Shown in pieces: positions 61,181-64,000 of a stretch of DNA of 64,000 nt. A program made the position numbers and the translations under genes. The DNA comes from DASUTB01 sp036374835 (GTDB lineage Bacteria > Actinomycetota > Actinomycetes > Jiangellales > Jiangellaceae). The notes under the pieces were generated by a model. It did no database searches. It had not been told where the DNA came from and was given only the letters and a program-made list of their open reading frames with translations. The stretch is from assembly GCA_036374835.1 (NCBI GenBank), contig DASUTB010000083.1, forward strand, positions 1 to 64,000. The letters run 5' to 3'. How positions within the stretch are numbered: the stretch's first letter is position 1; each line of letters begins with the position of its first letter.

Positions 61181-63157
61181 TTAGCCGAGGCCCGCGTCGA
61201 TCGCGTCGATCAGCGATCCTTGCGTGTCGTCGCCGTCAAGCGACCACATCATGACTCCGCCGAGCCCGTTGTTCTGGATGTAGCTCATCTTCTGTTCCAG
61301 CAGGACCGGGTCGTCGTACGTCCAGAACTGGTTGCCGTCGTAGAGCCACAAGGTACCGGTCTGCGAGTCACGGAAGCGCGTCCCGGACTTGTTCTTGATC
61401 ACCTTGTAGTCGTCGTAGCCGGCCTCCCAGGTACCGGGTGCGGCTCCGGACGACGACTGGAACAGGCCGTCGCCGTTCGGACCCGCGGAGACGCCCGTCC
61501 AGCCGCGCCCGTAGTACGGGACGCCGACCACCAGCTTGTCCGCCGGTGCGCCGCGGCTGACGTACTCGATGATCGCCGTGTCGACGCTGAACGTCACCGG
61601 TGACGGGTCGCCCGGTGCCGGGAACAGGTTCGACTGGTGGTTCGTCGTGTTCTCCCAGGCGCCGTGGAAGTCGTAGCCCTGCACGGTCACGAAGTCGAAG
61701 TACGGCATGATCTGGTCGACCTCGAATCCGGCCTCGATCTTCCTGGGGTCGGCCGGGAGGAACGCGGTCAGTGAGTAGTCCCGCCCCGTCTCGGCCTCGA
61801 GGTCGTCAAGCTGCGAGCGGAACTCCTGCACGAGGGCGGTGAGGTTCTCCCGGTCCTCGGGACGCACCGTGTTGTGCGGGTGCCCCTCGGACGCCGGCCA
61901 CTCCCAGTCGAGGTCTATGCCGTCGAACACGCCGAACGCCGAACCCGGCCCGCCGGCCGGCTCGCCGCCTTGAATCGGCAGATCGCCGCGCAGGTACAGG
62001 TCGATGCACGACGCGACCAGTTCCGACCGCGACTGAGCGGTCAGCGCCGCGTCCGAGAAATTCTCCGACCAAGTCCAGCCGCCGAGCGAGATCTGGACCT
62101 TCAAACCCGGGAACATCTCCTTGAGCTTGCGCAACTGGTTGAAGTTGCCCTTGAGCTCCTGGTCCCAGACGTCGGCGACGCCGTCGACCGATTCGGCGGC
62201 GGTGAAGCCGCGCTGGTAGTCCGCCCACGCGTCACCGACACCGGTCTGGTTGACGATGAAGCACTCGCCGTCGGCGTTGATGTTGCCGAAAGCGTAGTTG
62301 ATGTGGGTCAGCTTCTCGGCCGTCCCGTTCAGCACGAGGTCGTTGACCATGAAGTCGCGGCCGTAGATGCCCCACTGCGTGAAGTAGCCGACGCGCCGGT
62401 CGACGAACTGCCCAGGCGGCTGGTCGTCGTCGGTCGTCGCCACAACCGGACCGGCCGTTCCCGAGGTGCCATGCGCGTTGCGTGCCTGGACCGTGTAGCT
62501 GTACTGGGTGGACGGCGACAGGCCGGAGTCGATGAAGTTGGAGGATGTCGACGTCGCCACCTGATCGCCGTCGCGGAAGACGAGGTAGTCGTCGGCTCCG
62601 GCGGCATCGTCCCAGTCCAGCGACACGGTCGAGTCCGTTGTCGCGGTGACCGTCAGGCCGGTCGGAGTGTCCGGCGGTTCGTCGGGGGGCGGCTCGTCGT
62701 CCCCACATACGCCTTCGTCGTCCCATACTCCGGACGTGGTGACGCCCGGCTCCTCGCCCTGGGTCCACCACTTGGCCAGCCAGGTGTGACCGTCATGGGT
62801 GACGCGGTCACCGCCGAGGTAGACCGTCGCGGCATCCCAGACCGGATGGATACACGGCCCGGCATCAGGCGGGTCGGGATCGCCCTCACACGGCGCGAGA
62901 TCGTTCCAGACGCCGGAGGTGGTGACGCCCGGCTCCTCGCCCTGGGTCCACCAGTTCGCCTCCCACGTGTGGCCGTCGTGGGTGACCTGATCGCCACCGA
63001 CGTACACCTCGGACGAGGACCATAGCGGCGCGGTGCATTGTTCTTGCGCACCGGCGGTGACGGGACTGGCGGCGAACGCCAGCAACGCCATGAGCGAGAC
63101 GATCGCGACGAGGATCACGGGTCGTCGCGTTTGAACTGCAGCTGAACGTGGTCGCAT
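61181..63157 (-). CDS. Secreted chitinase, GH18 with two CBM5/12 and an Fn3 module
   Basis: A 658-aa secreted chitinase. Signal peptide about 1-38; CBM5/12 modules at about 41-90 and 102-151, each with W-x-x-x-x-V-Y-x-G-G-D and H-x-W-x-A-x-W-W-T-Q-G-E-x-P; Fn3 at about 165-243; GH18 from 253. The catalytic motif is FDGIDLDWEWP with Asp412, Asp415, Asp417 and Glu419, and SLGGWTWSENF is the second GH18 motif. GAGGTGAG precedes the ATG. It releases chito-oligosaccharides outside the cell; the AA10 enzyme at 18933-20294 may cooperate. Confidence 0.95.
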   Translation of the reverse strand: MRPRSAAVQTRRPVILVAIVSLMALLAFAASPVTAGAQEQCTAPLWSSSEVYVGGDQVTHDGHTWEANWWTQGEEPGVTTSGVWNDLAPCEGDPDPPDAGPCIHPVWDAATVYLGGDRVTHDGHTWLAKWWTQGEEPGVTTSGVWDDEGVCGDDEPPPDEPPDTPTGLTVTATTDSTVSLDWDDAAGADDYLVFRDGDQVATSTSSNFIDSGLSPSTQYSYTVQARNAHGTSGTAGPVVATTDDDQPPGQFVDRRVGYFTQWGIYGRDFMVNDLVLNGTAEKLTHINYAFGNINADGECFIVNQTGVGDAWADYQRGFTAAESVDGVADVWDQELKGNFNQLRKLKEMFPGLKVQISLGGWTWSENFSDAALTAQSRSELVASCIDLYLRGDLPIQGGEPAGGPGSAFGVFDGIDLDWEWPASEGHPHNTVRPEDRENLTALVQEFRSQLDDLEAETGRDYSLTAFLPADPRKIEAGFEVDQIMPYFDFVTVQGYDFHGAWENTTNHQSNLFPAPGDPSPVTFSVDTAIIEYVSRGAPADKLVVGVPYYGRGWTGVSAGPNGDGLFQSSSGAAPGTWEAGYDDYKVIKNKSGTRFRDSQTGTLWLYDGNQFWTYDDPVLLEQKMSYIQNNGLGGVMMWSLDGDDTQGSLIDAIDAGLG

Positions 63158-63237
63158 TTCTCACCTCGACAGTGTTTGAAGGTGACTACTACACGCGCGC
63201 GCTACTGATCTTGAGTGAACCACCAGTGCGTTCAGCC

Positions 63238-63260
63238 TGTCAATAGGAAGCTTTCCTATT
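63238..63260 (-). promoter_or_regulatory. Chitinase promoter with overlapping operator
   Basis: Inverted repeat AATAGGAA (63242-63249) - GCT - TTCCTATT (63253-63260), 8-bp arms. On the minus strand its end overlaps a consensus TTGACA (complement of 63238-63243), followed at 18 bp by TTCACT. Occupation would mask the -35, so it is a likely repressor site. The sequence differs from the DasR box. Confidence 0.65.
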
Positions 63261-63307
63261 TAATAGTTTCATCGTTCCGCTGAGGGATCGGCTCCGCGCA
63301 TTGCCTC

Positions 63308-64000
63308 CTAGCGGGTGTCCTCGCCCGAGCCGGCGGCGGTCGAACTTTCGTCGGGCTCGGCACCCCTTGCCGGCAGGTCGTCGGACAGGTCTCGCGTCAC
63401 GTTCCGGGACGTGCCGCCCGCGGCGCCGGACAGGTCTCTTGTCGGATGTTCGGGCGTACCGCCGCGAATCGCGTCGCCAGTGGCTGGGAGCAGGTCGCGG
63501 GTCACGTCGCCCAGTGCGGCACCCTGTCCTCCCGTAGGTCGGGTGTAACCGGGCGTGTCCACGGACGTACCCTCGCCACCGCTTCGCCGCCGGAGGAGTA
63601 ACGCCAGCAGTCCGACGGCGAGCAACAGTGCGAGTACAGCGAGCGCACCCCACAGCCAGGCCGGCACGCCCGAGCCCTCCTCGGCGATCGCGTGCAGCTC
63701 AGTAGTCTCGCCGAACCGCGGCTGCCAGGTGACGGTGTTGCCGTCCAGCTCGCCGTTGTGCTCGGTCACCTCGCCCGGGAACGTGATGGAGACGGTGACG
63801 TCGAACGCCTCGACGATCGACTCCATCTCGGGCGGGATCTCGCCCGCATCACCGGTGAAGTCCATGGCGCCGTCGACTTCGTACCTGCCGGCCGCCTCGT
63901 CGTAAGTGATGGAGAACTCCGGGTCGCTGAACTCGCTGAGCGTGACGTCGTCGAACGTGTACCGCTGCCCGACGAAGTCGTCGTCCTCATACGGTTCGAC
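63308..64000 (-). CDS. LppM-type (DUF3153) membrane protein, 5' end outside window
   Basis: About 230 residues of the C-terminal part are visible: YTFDDVTLSEFSDPEFSITY, DEAAGRYEVDGAMDFTGDAG, VTVSITFPGEVTEHNGELDG NTVTWQPRFGETTELHAIAE, then a TM helix VPAWLWGALAVLALLLAVGL LALLL, RRRSGG and a long disordered cytosolic tail with three repeats of R-D-L/V-T-R-D-L type (VTRDLLPATGD, PTRDLSGAAGG, VTRDLSDDLPA). F-P-G-x-V-x-x-x-N-G-x-x-x-G-N-x-V-T-W is the LppM-domain signature. The N-terminus, probably a lipoprotein signal, lies outside. Confidence 0.85.
   Translation of the reverse strand, partial: VEPYEDDDFVGQRYTFDDVTLSEFSDPEFSITYDEAAGRYEVDGAMDFTGDAGEIPPEMESIVEAFDVTVSITFPGEVTEHNGELDGNTVTWQPRFGETTELHAIAEEGSGVPAWLWGALAVLALLLAVGLLALLLRRRSGGEGTSVDTPGYTRPTGGQGAALGDVTRDLLPATGDAIRGGTPEHPTRDLSGAAGGTSRNVTRDLSDDLPARGAEPDESSTAAGSGEDTR

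Overview
The window is GC-rich DNA from an actinobacterium. The evidence is the G/C-biased third codon positions, many ATGA/GTGA start-stop overlaps, GTG starts, and families typical of the phylum: a mycothiol-dependent maleylpyruvate isomerase-type protein, a SARP/BTAD regulator with an NB-ARC domain, a CGNR protein, a PadR-controlled DrrAB-type exporter and three LacI-controlled sugar importers without their own ATPase. The enzyme set (AA10 LPMO, GH18 chitinase, GH1, GH13 and GH32/68-like enzymes) suggests a soil or plant-litter saprophyte. A Jiangella- or Streptomyces-like filamentous actinomycete is plausible, but the genus cannot be fixed from sequence alone.

Layout. 1-18.7 kb is an accessory, partly decayed region. 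It holds a DrrAB-type ABC exporter with a divergent PadR regulator, small enzymes (MDMPI-type, VOC, OsmC, methyltransferase, GNAT, SGNH hydrolase, RibD-type reductase), several TetR/AraC/MarR regulators, a divergently regulated ftsH-marR-DUF6448 operon, a VapBC-type toxin-antitoxin pair and a histidine phosphatase. Between them lie relics: an NAD-epimerase tail, IS256 and IS1380 transposase pieces, an FAD-oxidoreductase piece, an aldo/keto reductase tail and a tRNA 3'-end beside a perfect 24-bp palindrome.

18.9-47 kb is a carbohydrate region. It contains a secreted LPMO-Fn3-CBM2 protein; a LacI-SBP-permease-permease-glycosidase operon with a predicted GH32/68-like intracellular beta-fructosidase; and a maltodextrin block (LacI, alpha-glucosidase, a very large secreted amylopullulanase carrying a frameshift, a second paralogous LacI, malE-malF-malG). 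A DUF2000/AraC pair follows, then a minus-strand cellobiose operon in the order cebE-cebF-cebG-bglC-cebR, with CebR-like operators. Each of the three importers has a strong hairpin between the binding-protein gene and the first permease gene. None encodes an ATPase, so all three probably share an MsiK-type ATPase encoded elsewhere.

47-64 kb returns to housekeeping and small accessory genes: an LLM flavin oxidoreductase divergent from cebE, a CGNR regulator, a BrnT/BrnA-like pair, a P-loop kinase, 3-methyladenine glycosylase I, VOC and AraC proteins, two DinB paralogues, a 1058-aa SARP regulator convergent on a second DrrAB-type exporter, peptide chain release factor 3, a secreted two-CBM GH18 chitinase with an operator overlapping its -35 box, and a truncated LppM-type membrane protein at the right edge. 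Together the secreted LPMO, chitinase and amylopullulanase would supply oligosaccharides, the importers would take up malto-, cello- and probably fructo-oligosaccharides, and the cytoplasmic GH13, GH1 and GH32/68-like enzymes would split them.
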